A DNA stretch of 50,006 nt from a virus. A program made the position numbers and the translations under genes. The notes beneath the pieces were generated by a model. It searched no databases. It worked only from the letters and a program-made list of their open reading frames with translations, and was not told the DNA's origin. This document shows, piece by piece, positions 8,105 to 16,514 of the stretch. The stretch spans positions 1 to 50,006 of IMG/VR virus record IMGVR_UViG_3300025108_000079; one strand, given 5' to 3'. Position 1 is the first letter of the stretch. Every line of letters begins with the position of its first letter.

Positions 8105-8689
8105 ATGGCTGCTAGAGACGGTATATCTGACACTAGATTTGGAACTCCTATTTTAAATAGGAACTTTCTATCACCCACTGGATTTAAATTTGCTCTTAAG
8201 AGAAGTCCAGGGGTTGCTTTCTTCTGTAATCAGGCAAACATACCATCTCTGGATCTTGGTATTGCAGTTCAACCATCTTACCTCAAGGACGTTGATGTCC
8301 CTGGAGATAAGATTCAGTTTGGAGATTTAACACTAAGATTCTTGGTTGATGAGGATCTTACAAACTATATGGAACTGCAAAAGTGGATCCGTGGACTTGG
8401 TTATCCAGAATCAGAAAAAGATATTAGAGATTTTCAAAGACTTGGAAGGGGTGATGTTGGTGGAGCATACACCAGAGAAGGATTAAACATCTATTCAGAT
8501 GCTACACTACAAATCCTCAGCAATAACCTTGTTCCTAAATTTCAAGTTACTTTTAAAGATGTATTTCCATATACACTATCAACTGTTACTTTTGATGCAA
8601 CTGATACAGATATCGAGTACTTTACAGCAGACGTAAGTTTCAAGTATACTATCTATGATATAATAGATATGAGTGGCAATCCTTTATGA
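8105..8689 (+). CDS. 3: gp3-like tail completion protein (tail-tube fold)
   Basis: A 194-residue protein in the place where cyanophages carry the gene annotated as gp3, the tail terminator that caps tube and sheath. T4 gp3 has 176 residues. The sequence resembles the tube family: an N-terminal NFLSPTGFKFALKR strand, QANIPSLDLG, a central PGDKIQFGDLTLRFLVDED strand and a C-terminal VSFKYTIYDI strand. It could equally be a divergent tail tube paralogue. Its last four bases overlap uvsY. Family type is fairly sure, the exact gene name less so. Confidence 0.65.
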   Translation: MAARDGISDTRFGTPILNRNFLSPTGFKFALKRSPGVAFFCNQANIPSLDLGIAVQPSYLKDVDVPGDKIQFGDLTLRFLVDEDLTNYMELQKWIRGLGYPESEKDIRDFQRLGRGDVGGAYTREGLNIYSDATLQILSNNLVPKFQVTFKDVFPYTLSTVTFDATDTDIEYFTADVSFKYTIYDIIDMSGNPL

Positions 8690-9120
8690 TCGACCTTGAT
8701 GCACTTCAAGGAATGTGGGAAAAAGATTCTAAGATTGATATGGATAACCTCCATACAGAGTCCACGAATGTTCCCACTCTCCATGCGAAGTACTTTGAAT
8801 TATATAATACCATCTTTCTTATGAGAAAGAAAGCAGAGCAACAAAGAAAGAATATCAGACACGAACGATATGAATACTTCAGTGGTAAAGCTGACCCTGA
8901 TGTGTACATAGATAATCCTTTTCCCAAAAAAATTCGTGACAAAGATACGATGCAAAAGTATCTTGACGCTGACGAAAAATTGTCTACAGTATGTTTGAAA
9001 ATAGACTACTATGATACGATGTTAGTATACATCGAAAGTATTCTAAAACAAATTACTAATCGCACATATCAAATCAAAAACGCAATAGAGTTTATGAGAT
9101 TTAATTCAGGATTGGGATGA
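8686..9120 (+). CDS. uvsY: Recombination mediator UvsY
   Basis: Loads UvsX recombinase onto gp32-covered single-stranded DNA. The protein has 144 residues (T4: 137), is helical and charged, and shows the conserved central region YFELYNTIFLMRKKAEQQRK and the C-terminal ILKQITNRTYQIKNAIEF helix used for hexamer formation. The start overlaps the gp3-like stop (ATGA) and the stop overlaps the start of the halogenase-like gene. Confidence 0.9.
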   Translation: MIDLDALQGMWEKDSKIDMDNLHTESTNVPTLHAKYFELYNTIFLMRKKAEQQRKNIRHERYEYFSGKADPDVYIDNPFPKKIRDKDTMQKYLDADEKLSTVCLKIDYYDTMLVYIESILKQITNRTYQIKNAIEFMRFNSGLG

Positions 9121-10223
9121 AAAAATTATCCATCATAGGTGCAGGATCTGCTGGTTTACTCTCCGCAGTTCAAGGATATTATGCATTTGTTAATAGACCT
9201 GATTGGGAAGTAGAACTTATTCATGATCCTAATGTACCGCCAGAGAAGGTGGGGCAAGGAACTGTTCCTGGAATAATGAATTTATTATCTACAGTCTTTG
9301 ATGTTGATTGGGCAGACAATCCATTTGAAGCCACGATAAAGCATGGAATTATGTATAAAAACTGGGGAAAGAAGAAAGACAAATTCTTTCATCCTTTTGG
9401 TATGGGTTATTCTGCAGCGCACTATGATGTAAATAAGTTTAGAGAGTTTATTCTTTCGTCAAACAAATTTAAAGTAATAGAAAAAAATATAAAAGATTAT
9501 AATGATGTAGATTCGGATTACATTATTGATTGTTCTGGTAAACCAACATCTTTCGATAACTATACCACGCTAACTAATCCGATTAACTCTGTATTGCTGG
9601 GTAGATCTGAAAAAGAAGATAACCTTCACTGGACAGATTGTGTTGCTACTCCAGATGGATGGTGTTTCAGAATTCCAAATATAGATTCTGTTTCTCATGG
9701 ATATCTCTTCAATAAAGATATAACAACAGTAGAGCAAGCAAGAGAAAACTTTAGAGATATATTTGGAATTGATTCTACTGATAATTTAAATTTTTCAAAT
9801 TACATATCCAATCAATTTATAATTGACGATAGAATTTTTTTAAATGGTAATAAATTAATGTTTATAGAACCTTTAGAAGCAAACTCAAATCCAGCATATG
9901 TACAGGCAACTAACAGATATTTGAGTTATATGTTAGGAGGAATGTCTAAGAAGCAAACGTATGATGAAATATTTTCGTACATAATTAAAATCCAAAATTA
10001 TTTACTATGGTTGTATCAGTCTGGATCTAAATATAACACCCCTTTTTGGGACTATGCAACCTCATTAGAGTTTGATGATACTTTATTTGATGCATTAGTC
10101 AACGTGTGTAGCAATAGATCTATGGAATCTGTATGGTCTTTGATAGATAATGAATCTGTTCCTGAAAAATATGGTCAGTGGGATTTATCAAGTTTCAAAA
10201 CATGGATACAAAACACTAAATAA
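9117..10223 (+). CDS. Tryptophan-halogenase-like FAD protein
   Basis: Flavin-dependent halogenase family (PrnA/RebH type), 368 residues, shorter than the roughly 510-540 residues of characterised enzymes. The FAD motif GAGSAG is at residues 8-13, the VGQGTVPGI segment at 45-53 corresponds to the family's E-G-T-P motif, and Lys75 in TIKHGIMYKNW aligns with the catalytic Lys of PrnA. The W-x-W-x-I-P motif is changed to WCFRIP (182-187). Glu254 in EPLE aligns with the second catalytic residue, but the following S-T-G chloride-binding turn reads A-N-S. The gene is clearly more AT-rich than its neighbours. Halogenase activity is therefore uncertain; a related oxidase role is possible. Confidence 0.8.
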   Translation: MKKLSIIGAGSAGLLSAVQGYYAFVNRPDWEVELIHDPNVPPEKVGQGTVPGIMNLLSTVFDVDWADNPFEATIKHGIMYKNWGKKKDKFFHPFGMGYSAAHYDVNKFREFILSSNKFKVIEKNIKDYNDVDSDYIIDCSGKPTSFDNYTTLTNPINSVLLGRSEKEDNLHWTDCVATPDGWCFRIPNIDSVSHGYLFNKDITTVEQARENFRDIFGIDSTDNLNFSNYISNQFIIDDRIFLNGNKLMFIEPLEANSNPAYVQATNRYLSYMLGGMSKKQTYDEIFSYIIKIQNYLLWLYQSGSKYNTPFWDYATSLEFDDTLFDALVNVCSNRSMESVWSLIDNESVPEKYGQWDLSSFKTWIQNTK

Positions 10224-10227
10224 TCAG

Positions 10228-10413
10228 ATGGAAAACGAAGAGCAGTATTATCAATTAGAACTGCCAATTCAAGCAGTTCGTATTATCCATACTGGGTTAT
10301 CGCAGGCCTGTCAAAAATGGTCCGGTGGTCCTCCACATGAGCAAGAAGATTTATTTGCTATGCGTGATCACTTCTATAGAATCATGCTAGAACATAGGTT
10401 TAGCAATATGTAA
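10228..10413 (+). CDS. Conserved 61-aa protein of unknown function
   Basis: Starts MENEEQYYQLELPIQAV and ends in HRFSNM; I do not recognise a family. It is amphipathic, with His, Gln and Trp residues and no membrane segment. I chose the ATG at 10228, five bases after the halogenase-like stop, because the in-frame ATG at 10150 lies deep within that gene. It precedes uvsW. Whether it works with uvsW is unknown. Confidence 0.7.
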   Translation: MENEEQYYQLELPIQAVRIIHTGLSQACQKWSGGPPHEQEDLFAMRDHFYRIMLEHRFSNM

Positions 10414-10440
10414 TAAATATTCGTAGATGAATGGATCTAC

Positions 10441-11916
10441 GTGATTGACACTAGTGTAAATCTTGTTATATCAAAATCCAACGAAGTATTTCTTAAAATT
10501 AATACTGAACCTCATATAGAATATGAACTTAGAGATCACTTTAAGTTTGAGGTTCCTAATGCAAAATTTATGCCACAGTATCGTGGTAGAAACTGGAACG
10601 GAGAGATACATCTCTTTGATATGCGTTCCAAGCAAATCTATGTCGGTCTGTTAGATAAGATTGTATCTTTCTGTGAGAACTACGGATACAGTTACAAGTT
10701 TGAAGATAATAAATTCTACGGAACTCCTTATGAGGAGAATGAATTTATTTCTTTTGAGGGAGTAAAGGATTATATAAAATCTATTTCGGTCCACGAGCCA
10801 CGACAATACCAAGTCGAGGGAGTATTCGATGCTCTAAAACACAACCGAAGACTATTGATATCTCCCACTGCGTCAGGCAAATCTCTGATGATTTATTCAT
10901 TAGCAAGATATTACGCTGAGCATGGGAAAAATATTCTGGTAGTTGTTCCCACGACCAGTCTGGTAGAGCAGATGTATAAGGACTTTGAGGAATATGGCTG
11001 GGACGTTGAGACCCACTGCCATAAAATCTATAGTGGTCGTGAGAAGAATGATACTCGTCCAATTGTCATAACAACATGGCAATCTATCTATAAGTTAGAA
11101 AGAAGTTGGTTTGAAAGATTTGAAGTTGTGATCGGTGATGAAGCACATTTATTCAAGTCTAAGTCACTAATACAGATCATGACCAAGTTGCATCATGCAA
11201 AGTATAGATTTGGATTTACTGGAACTTTAGATGGCACACAGACGCACAAGTGGGTGTTAGAGGGACTGTTTGGACCATCATATAAAGTAACAAGAACTGA
11301 TGAGTTGATGAGACAGGGACATTTATCTCAGTTAGATATTCAGTGCCTTGTTCTTAAACATGCGCCACAGACGTTTGAAACATACAACGATGAGATTGAA
11401 TATCTTATCTCTCACGAACAACGTAATAGGTTTATTAAAAATCTTGCATTAGATCTAAAAGGCAATTCACTTATCCTTTATGCAAGAGTTGAAGCTCATG
11501 GACAGGTACTCTACGATCAGATAAATAAAGACAAGCGAGATGACCGTAAGGTATTTTTTGTACATGGTGGCATAGATGCAGAAGAGAGGGAATTAGTAAG
11601 AGAGATTACAGAACGAGAAAACAACGCTATCATCGTTGCCTCCTATGGAACTTTTAGTACAGGTATCAATATTAAAAAACTCCATAATGTTATCTTTGCC
11701 TCTCCAAGTAAGTCCAGAATCCGCAATCTTCAAAGTATTGGACGAGTTCTTAGAAAAGGAAAAGATAAAGTAAAAGCAACTCTGTACGATATATCAGATG
11801 ATTGCTCTACAAAAAACAGAAGAAACTACACACTCAATCATTTTATAGAAAGAATTAAAACATATAATGAAGAAAACTTTAACTATGAAATAATCACTAT
11901 TCAATTAAAGATATGA
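10441..11916 (+). CDS. uvsW: DNA/RNA helicase UvsW
   Basis: Superfamily 2 helicase that unwinds branched DNA and R-loops and shuts down origin replication late in infection. The protein has 491 residues (T4: 503). Motif I is PTASGKS at residues 142-148, the DEAH box is at 233-236, and the C-terminal Q-x-x-G-R-x-L-R motif (LQSIGRVLRKG) is intact. The N-terminal domain RGRNWNGEIHLF is typical of UvsW. The start is GTG at 10441, since the frame has a stop at 10414 and no ATG between. Confidence 0.94.
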   Translation: MIDTSVNLVISKSNEVFLKINTEPHIEYELRDHFKFEVPNAKFMPQYRGRNWNGEIHLFDMRSKQIYVGLLDKIVSFCENYGYSYKFEDNKFYGTPYEENEFISFEGVKDYIKSISVHEPRQYQVEGVFDALKHNRRLLISPTASGKSLMIYSLARYYAEHGKNILVVVPTTSLVEQMYKDFEEYGWDVETHCHKIYSGREKNDTRPIVITTWQSIYKLERSWFERFEVVIGDEAHLFKSKSLIQIMTKLHHAKYRFGFTGTLDGTQTHKWVLEGLFGPSYKVTRTDELMRQGHLSQLDIQCLVLKHAPQTFETYNDEIEYLISHEQRNRFIKNLALDLKGNSLILYARVEAHGQVLYDQINKDKRDDRKVFFVHGGIDAEERELVREITERENNAIIVASYGTFSTGINIKKLHNVIFASPSKSRIRNLQSIGRVLRKGKDKVKATLYDISDDCSTKNRRNYTLNHFIERIKTYNEENFNYEIITIQLKI

Positions 11917-12317
11917 TAGAAGACGATTTTTACTGCACAGTTAAATTAAAATCAGGTGAAGAAATCTTTGCCAAAATAGCTGCTTCCGAAGAGGAGGATA
12001 GAACCATGCTTTTGGTTTCTCATCCTATCATCGTAAATGAAATTAAAGGAAGAATGGGAGTAGTAGGATACAAAATTGAACCATGGTTAAAGACAACCAC
12101 TGATGATATGTTTATTGTTAATCTATCTGACGTACTTACTCTATCAGAATCATCTGATATTGATATGATTATGATGTACCAAGATTACATTCGATCATCT
12201 GAATCTAATAAAAACTCAACAAATCAATCAATCATCGATCGTAAGATGGGTCGTCTAGGAAATGTAAATGATGTAAAAGAAATCCTAGAGAAGATCTATA
12301 ACAAAACTCAAGAGTAA
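11913..12317 (+). CDS. Sm-like small protein (family member A)
   Basis: A 134-residue protein that overlaps the uvsW stop by four bases. Residues 12-70 show a pattern shared with three other genes in this window (24031, 28819, 29138): KSGEEIFAKI, then a hydrophobic strand pair, an EPW motif and a final (V/I)xT(L/x) strand. This resembles the short beta-barrel of Sm/LSm proteins. The C-terminal half is helical and probably an extension. Function is unknown; RNA or nucleic-acid binding is an inference from the fold-like pattern. Confidence 0.7.
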   Translation: MIEDDFYCTVKLKSGEEIFAKIAASEEEDRTMLLVSHPIIVNEIKGRMGVVGYKIEPWLKTTTDDMFIVNLSDVLTLSESSDIDMIMMYQDYIRSSESNKNSTNQSIIDRKMGRLGNVNDVKEILEKIYNKTQE

Positions 12318-12381
12318 TATAGCCTCCTTATCAAACCCCACAAAGGTATTCTATCTGGTATTTGAAATGTGTCAAGTCCTC

Positions 12382-12410
12382 TTGTCACTTTAGCATTAAG
12401 GTGATATAAT
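12382..12410 (+). promoter_or_regulatory. Sigma70-type promoter upstream of gp55
   Basis: TTGTCA (12382-12387), a 17-base spacer and a perfect TATAAT (12405-12410). It lies in the 117-base gap before the late sigma factor and would start RNA near 12417. It implies that gp55 is first transcribed by the unmodified host sigma factor. Confidence 0.8.
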
Positions 12411-12434
12411 CTATACATATTATGAGATAAACTT

Positions 12435-12968
12435 ATGATACCAAATATGACCAAACGAAAAAGGTCTGAACACTACGTTAACAATAAGGAATTTCTCGCC
12501 GCACTGATTGAATATCGTAATGATGTTGAAAATGCATTCATTAAGAAGTATGGTAGAATTCCTGAGAAAGCTGATCGTGCTACAAGATGGGATACAAAAC
12601 CACCAATTCCACGCTATATTGGTGAGTGTTTCTTGAAGATTGCAAATCATCTATCATTCAAACCAAACTTCGTCAACTACATGTTCAAAGAGGACATGAT
12701 CTCTGACGGAATTGAGAACTGTGTTCAGTACATACATAACTTTAACCCAGAGAAATCCCAGAATCCCTTTGCGTATTTCACTCAGATTATTCATTACGCT
12801 TTTCTGCGTCGTATTCAGCGAGAGAAAAGACAGTTAGAAATCAAGAATAAGATTATTGAAAAGTCTGGGTACAGTGAGGTGTTTGATGATAACAATACCC
12901 TTGACGGATCAAACTATTCCGACTACAATCAAATCAAAGATAACGTTCATTCCAAACTGCGTGGTTAA
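12435..12968 (+). CDS. 55: Late-transcription sigma factor gp55
   Basis: Phage sigma factor that directs host RNA polymerase to TATAAATA-type late promoters, activated by sliding clamp gp45. The protein has 177 residues (T4: 185). The conserved sigma region 2-like core is readable as NFNPEKSQNPFAYFTQIIHYAFLRRIQREKR, split here at residues about 100-130. An alternative in-frame ATG at 12447 gives MTKRKRSEHY; neither start has a strong ribosome binding site. It has its own sigma70-type promoter, which fits a regulator that must be made before late genes. Confidence 0.93.
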   Translation: MIPNMTKRKRSEHYVNNKEFLAALIEYRNDVENAFIKKYGRIPEKADRATRWDTKPPIPRYIGECFLKIANHLSFKPNFVNYMFKEDMISDGIENCVQYIHNFNPEKSQNPFAYFTQIIHYAFLRRIQREKRQLEIKNKIIEKSGYSEVFDDNNTLDGSNYSDYNQIKDNVHSKLRG

Positions 12969-13510
12969 TGAAAGTAAGGTCTTACTGCGACGTTGTAGTT
13001 GGTAATTACCCTGATGCAAAAAGTTTTGCTGAAGAATTAAAACCAATACTAGAAAACGAAACAATCACAGTAGGACATACTAATGTCAAAGCTACGATTC
13101 ATACCGTTTGGAATTATCTACCAGATCACCCTGAGGTGATAAATTTTAAAAAATTTATTACTAAAGAAGTTGATAAACATTTTAATCCTCTAGGAATAGA
13201 AGGAGAGAAAGCAAATGTTGTTCAAAATGAATTTTGGGGAAATGTATACACTAAAGGTGATTATGCACAATCCCATCATCACATTCCAAATTCAATTTCT
13301 TTAGTATATTTTTTAAAGGCAAAATGGTACGATTCTCCACTCGTCTTTTCTGATTTCAACGAAAAGGTAGAACCAGAAGAAGGTAAATATGTTTTGTTTC
13401 CTTCTCACATTCATCATCATGTTCCAATACATAAGTTTGAACACAAAAGAATAACGTTGTCCTCAAACTTTGTAATTTGTATGCCTCACCTTTCTCATCT
13501 TTACGAATGA
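12968..13510 (+). CDS. 2OG-Fe(II) oxygenase-like protein 1
   Basis: A 180-residue protein resembling the small phage 2OG-Fe(II) oxygenase family 5. The N-terminal metal ligands lie in QSHHHIPNS (His103-105), the second His in FPSHIHHHV (about 147-151) and the 2-oxoglutarate Arg in KRITLSSNF (Arg161). The usual order of strands around these motifs is preserved. Substrate is unknown; protein, nucleic acid or small-molecule hydroxylation are all possible. It overlaps gp55 (TAATG) and gp47 (ATGA), so it is translated as part of this operon. It is AT-rich. Confidence 0.75.
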   Translation: MKVRSYCDVVVGNYPDAKSFAEELKPILENETITVGHTNVKATIHTVWNYLPDHPEVINFKKFITKEVDKHFNPLGIEGEKANVVQNEFWGNVYTKGDYAQSHHHIPNSISLVYFLKAKWYDSPLVFSDFNEKVEPEEGKYVLFPSHIHHHVPIHKFEHKRITLSSNFVICMPHLSHLYE

Positions 13511-14544
13511 AAATTGCAATCATCACCGATCAACACTTTGGGGCTCGTAAGAATTCAAAGTTGTTTCATGATTACTTTCTAAAGTTTTATAATGATGTCT
13601 TTTTTCCATATCTAGAAGAGAATGGCATCACTACCATCGTTGATATGGGTGATACTTTTGACAGTCGTAAAGGTATTGATTTTTCTGCTCTAGCATGGGC
13701 AAAAGATAATTATTATGATCGCCTTAAAAGTATGGGCATTAAAATCCATACTATTGTAGGTAATCATACAGCATATTACAAAAATACTAATGAAGTAAAT
13801 GCAGTTGATCTTCTGCTTCGTGAATATAGTAATGTAATTGTTTACTCTGAAACTGTTGAAGTTAAACTGGATAAACTGAAGGTATTGTTTATTCCGTGGA
13901 TCAATAAAGAAAATGAAGAAAGCACTTTTAAACTCATTAAAGGTTCAACTTGCAAGTGTGCGATGGGGCACCTTGAGCTCAACGGATTTAGAGCTCATAG
14001 AGGGTGCGTCATGGATCATGGTCATGCAAGCGAACTATATTCAGAGTTCGAGAAGGTCTTCTCCGGTCACTATCACACTCGATCGGATGATGGACGAATC
14101 TATTACTTGGGCAATCCCTATGAGATGTTCTGGAACGATGTCGATGATCGGAGAGGATTCTCCATCTTTGATACAGAAACTCTTGAACATTTTCACGTAG
14201 ATAATCCTTATCGCATCTTCTACAATATCTACTACGAAGATACTCCACATCAACTCTTTGATGCGAGTGAGTATGAAAATAAAATTGTAAAGGTTATTGT
14301 TCGCAAAAAAACTAATACAAAGAACTTTGAGAAGTTTGTTGATAAAATTACTGATGTAGCTGCAGATATTAAAATTGTAGAAAACTTTGATTTAAACGAT
14401 CCTGAAGAGTTTGAAGTTTTTGAATCTGAAGATACTATCTCTATTTTGAATAGGTACATCGAGGAGGCAGAAATTGAACTTGATAAGTCTAGAGTACAAA
14501 ATATTATGAGACAAACTTATCAAGAGGCATGTGAGTTGATTTGA
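13507..14544 (+). CDS. 47: Recombination nuclease subunit gp47
   Basis: Mre11-like subunit of the gp46/gp47 nuclease, which resects DNA ends for recombination-dependent replication and helps degrade host DNA. The 345 residues match T4 gp47 (339). The phosphoesterase motifs are present: TDQHFGAR (residues 7-14), DMGDTFDSRKG, IVGNH and FSGHYHTR. I chose the ATG at 13507, which overlaps the preceding stop, and not the upstream in-frame ATG at 13477 that lies inside the oxygenase gene. Confidence 0.94.
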   Translation: MKIAIITDQHFGARKNSKLFHDYFLKFYNDVFFPYLEENGITTIVDMGDTFDSRKGIDFSALAWAKDNYYDRLKSMGIKIHTIVGNHTAYYKNTNEVNAVDLLLREYSNVIVYSETVEVKLDKLKVLFIPWINKENEESTFKLIKGSTCKCAMGHLELNGFRAHRGCVMDHGHASELYSEFEKVFSGHYHTRSDDGRIYYLGNPYEMFWNDVDDRRGFSIFDTETLEHFHVDNPYRIFYNIYYEDTPHQLFDASEYENKIVKVIVRKKTNTKNFEKFVDKITDVAADIKIVENFDLNDPEEFEVFESEDTISILNRYIEEAEIELDKSRVQNIMRQTYQEACELI

Positions 14545-14545
14545 G

Positions 14546-14818
14546 ATGTATATTTTAACAATTTATGGAAAAGAAACGGATGGCGCATATTCGGTAACTG
14601 ATGAGGAAGGTGATCAAATTTTATATTTGTTCAAAGGCGAAGACGATGCGATGAGGTATGCTATGATGTTGGAGGACGGTGGAAGTCCAGAAATGCATGT
14701 CATAGAAATTGAAGATGATATAATGATTAAAACTTGCGAGTTGCATGACTATAAGTATGCAATCATAACTGAAAACGATCTTGTAATTCCTCCCGAAACT
14801 ACACATGATTTTATTTGA
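14546..14818 (+). CDS. DUF3110-like protein between gp47 and gp46
   Basis: A 90-residue acidic protein. The pattern LYLFKGEDDAMRYAMMLED resembles the cyanobacterial family DUF3110, where a phenylalanine-x-x-x-x-D-A-x-R-Y-A-x-x-L-E-D core is typical. The family has no assigned role. The gene starts one base after gp47 and its 3' end overlaps gp46 by 14 bases, so translational coupling of the three is likely. Assignment from recalled family pattern, moderately sure. Confidence 0.7.
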   Translation: MYILTIYGKETDGAYSVTDEEGDQILYLFKGEDDAMRYAMMLEDGGSPEMHVIEIEDDIMIKTCELHDYKYAIITENDLVIPPETTHDFI

Positions 14819-16514
14819 GAAAATTCGTTGGAAAAATTTTCTATCCACTGGTAATCAGTATACTGAGATAGGATTTACACAACACCCAACAAATCTGATT
14901 ATTGGAACTAATGGAGCTGGCAAGAGCACTTTACTTGATGCTCTCACCTTTTCTCTGTTTGGGAAACCATTTCGTAAAATCAACAAACCTCAACTAGTCA
15001 ATTCAGTCAACGAGAAGGACTGTATTGTTGAGGTAGAGTTTTCTATTGGGAATACTGATTGGAAAGTTGTTCGTGGTATCAAACCAAATGTTTTTGAGGT
15101 GCATCGTGATGGCACTCTTCTAGATCAGTCTGCAGCTGCACTTGATCAGCAGAAGTGGTTTGAGCAAAACGTCATCAAGATGAACTATAAATCTTTTACT
15201 CAAATTGTAATTCTTGGTAGTAGCACGTTTGTTCCTTTTATGCAACTGACTGCTACAAATCGTAGAGATGTGATTGAGGATCTTCTTGATATTCGTATCT
15301 TCTCCTCTATGAATAATCTGATGAAGGATAAGATTCGTCAGGTCAAAGAGGATATTAAAGTTTTAGATCTTAAGAAAGAATCTTTGAGCGATAAAGTTAA
15401 GATGCAAACTAACTTTATTGAAGAGATTGAGAATAAGAGTCAGGAAGATATTGCCATCAAAGAAAAGAATATTGGTTATATCTTGAATGAAGAGAACAAT
15501 TTGATGAATCATGGCGAGAGACTGAATGAGGAACTCATTTCTCTTGAAAAGAAACTTGAAAAGTATTCTGGAGCTACAGAGAAACTCCGTACACTGGGTA
15601 ATCTGAAAGGTAAGATCTCTAATAAGGTAGCGACGATTACGAAGGAGCATAAATTCTTCACACAAAATACGGTTTGTCCTACCTGTGATCAAGCGATTGA
15701 AGAGACCTTCAGAATAAATAGAATTACCGACGCTCAAAATAAAGCAAAAGAGTTGCAATCCGGTTATAAAGAACTGGAACAGGCGATTAATAAGGAAGAA
15801 GAGCGAGAGCGTCAATTCACCACTCTATCGAAGGAGATTACTACCCTAACACATGGCATTTCTCAAAACAATATTAAGATCGCTGGATGTCAACGACAGG
15901 TCAGAGATCTGGAATCGGAAATTCAAAGAGTTACCGATAACCTTGCAAATAGAACTACTGAGAATGACAAGTTAGCAACCTTCAAGGATAATCTAAAAAC
16001 TACATACGACGAACTCGTTCAACGTAAGGACACGATCAACTATTACGATTTTTCGTATAGTTTACTTAAAGACGGTGGAGTCAAATCTAAAATCATCAAG
16101 AAGTATTTGCCGCTGATAAATCAGCAAGTCAATAAGTACTTGCAACTTATGGACTTCTATATTAACTTCTCTCTTGATGAGGAATTTAACGAAACCGTCC
16201 AGTCCCCAATTCACGACAATTTTTCTTATTCTTCTTTCAGCGAGGGAGAGAAGATGAGAATCGACCTGGCCCTACTCTTCACTTGGCGTGAAGTGGCACG
16301 GATGAAGAATTCTGTAAATACAAATCTACTTATTATGGATGAAGTGTTTGACAGTTCTCTTGACGGATTTGGAACAGAAGAATTTTTAAAGATCATTCGG
16401 TTCGTTATCAAGGATGCGAATATCTTTGTTATCTCTCATAAGGAATCTTTGCACGATAAGTTTGCAGATGTGATTCGATTTGATAAGGTGAAAGGATTTA
16501 GTAGGATGGTTTGA
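14805..16514 (+). CDS. 46: Recombination nuclease subunit gp46
   Basis: Rad50/SbcC-like ATPase partner of gp47. The protein has 569 residues (T4: 560). Walker A is GTNGAGKS at residues 34-41, a Q-loop region follows, a CxxC zinc hook (CPTCDQ) lies at 291-296 between two coiled coils, the ABC signature is FSEGEKMRIDLALLF and Walker B is LLIMDEVFD near the C-terminus. It overlaps the DUF3110-like gene at the start and the sulfotransferase gene at its stop. Confidence 0.95.
   Translation: MILFEKIRWKNFLSTGNQYTEIGFTQHPTNLIIGTNGAGKSTLLDALTFSLFGKPFRKINKPQLVNSVNEKDCIVEVEFSIGNTDWKVVRGIKPNVFEVHRDGTLLDQSAAALDQQKWFEQNVIKMNYKSFTQIVILGSSTFVPFMQLTATNRRDVIEDLLDIRIFSSMNNLMKDKIRQVKEDIKVLDLKKESLSDKVKMQTNFIEEIENKSQEDIAIKEKNIGYILNEENNLMNHGERLNEELISLEKKLEKYSGATEKLRTLGNLKGKISNKVATITKEHKFFTQNTVCPTCDQAIEETFRINRITDAQNKAKELQSGYKELEQAINKEEERERQFTTLSKEITTLTHGISQNNIKIAGCQRQVRDLESEIQRVTDNLANRTTENDKLATFKDNLKTTYDELVQRKDTINYYDFSYSLLKDGGVKSKIIKKYLPLINQQVNKYLQLMDFYINFSLDEEFNETVQSPIHDNFSYSSFSEGEKMRIDLALLFTWREVARMKNSVNTNLLIMDEVFDSSLDGFGTEEFLKIIRFVIKDANIFVISHKESLHDKFADVIRFDKVKGFSRMV

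Noticed and set aside
8638-8664. TATAAT at 8659-8664 before uvsY as a sigma70 promoter
   Set aside because: No acceptable -35 at 16-18 bases; it lies within the end of the gp3-like gene and is probably chance.
10412-10419. AATAAATA before uvsW as a late promoter
   Set aside because: Lacks the leading T or CT of the other sites and overlaps the stop of the 61-aa gene; insufficient on its own.
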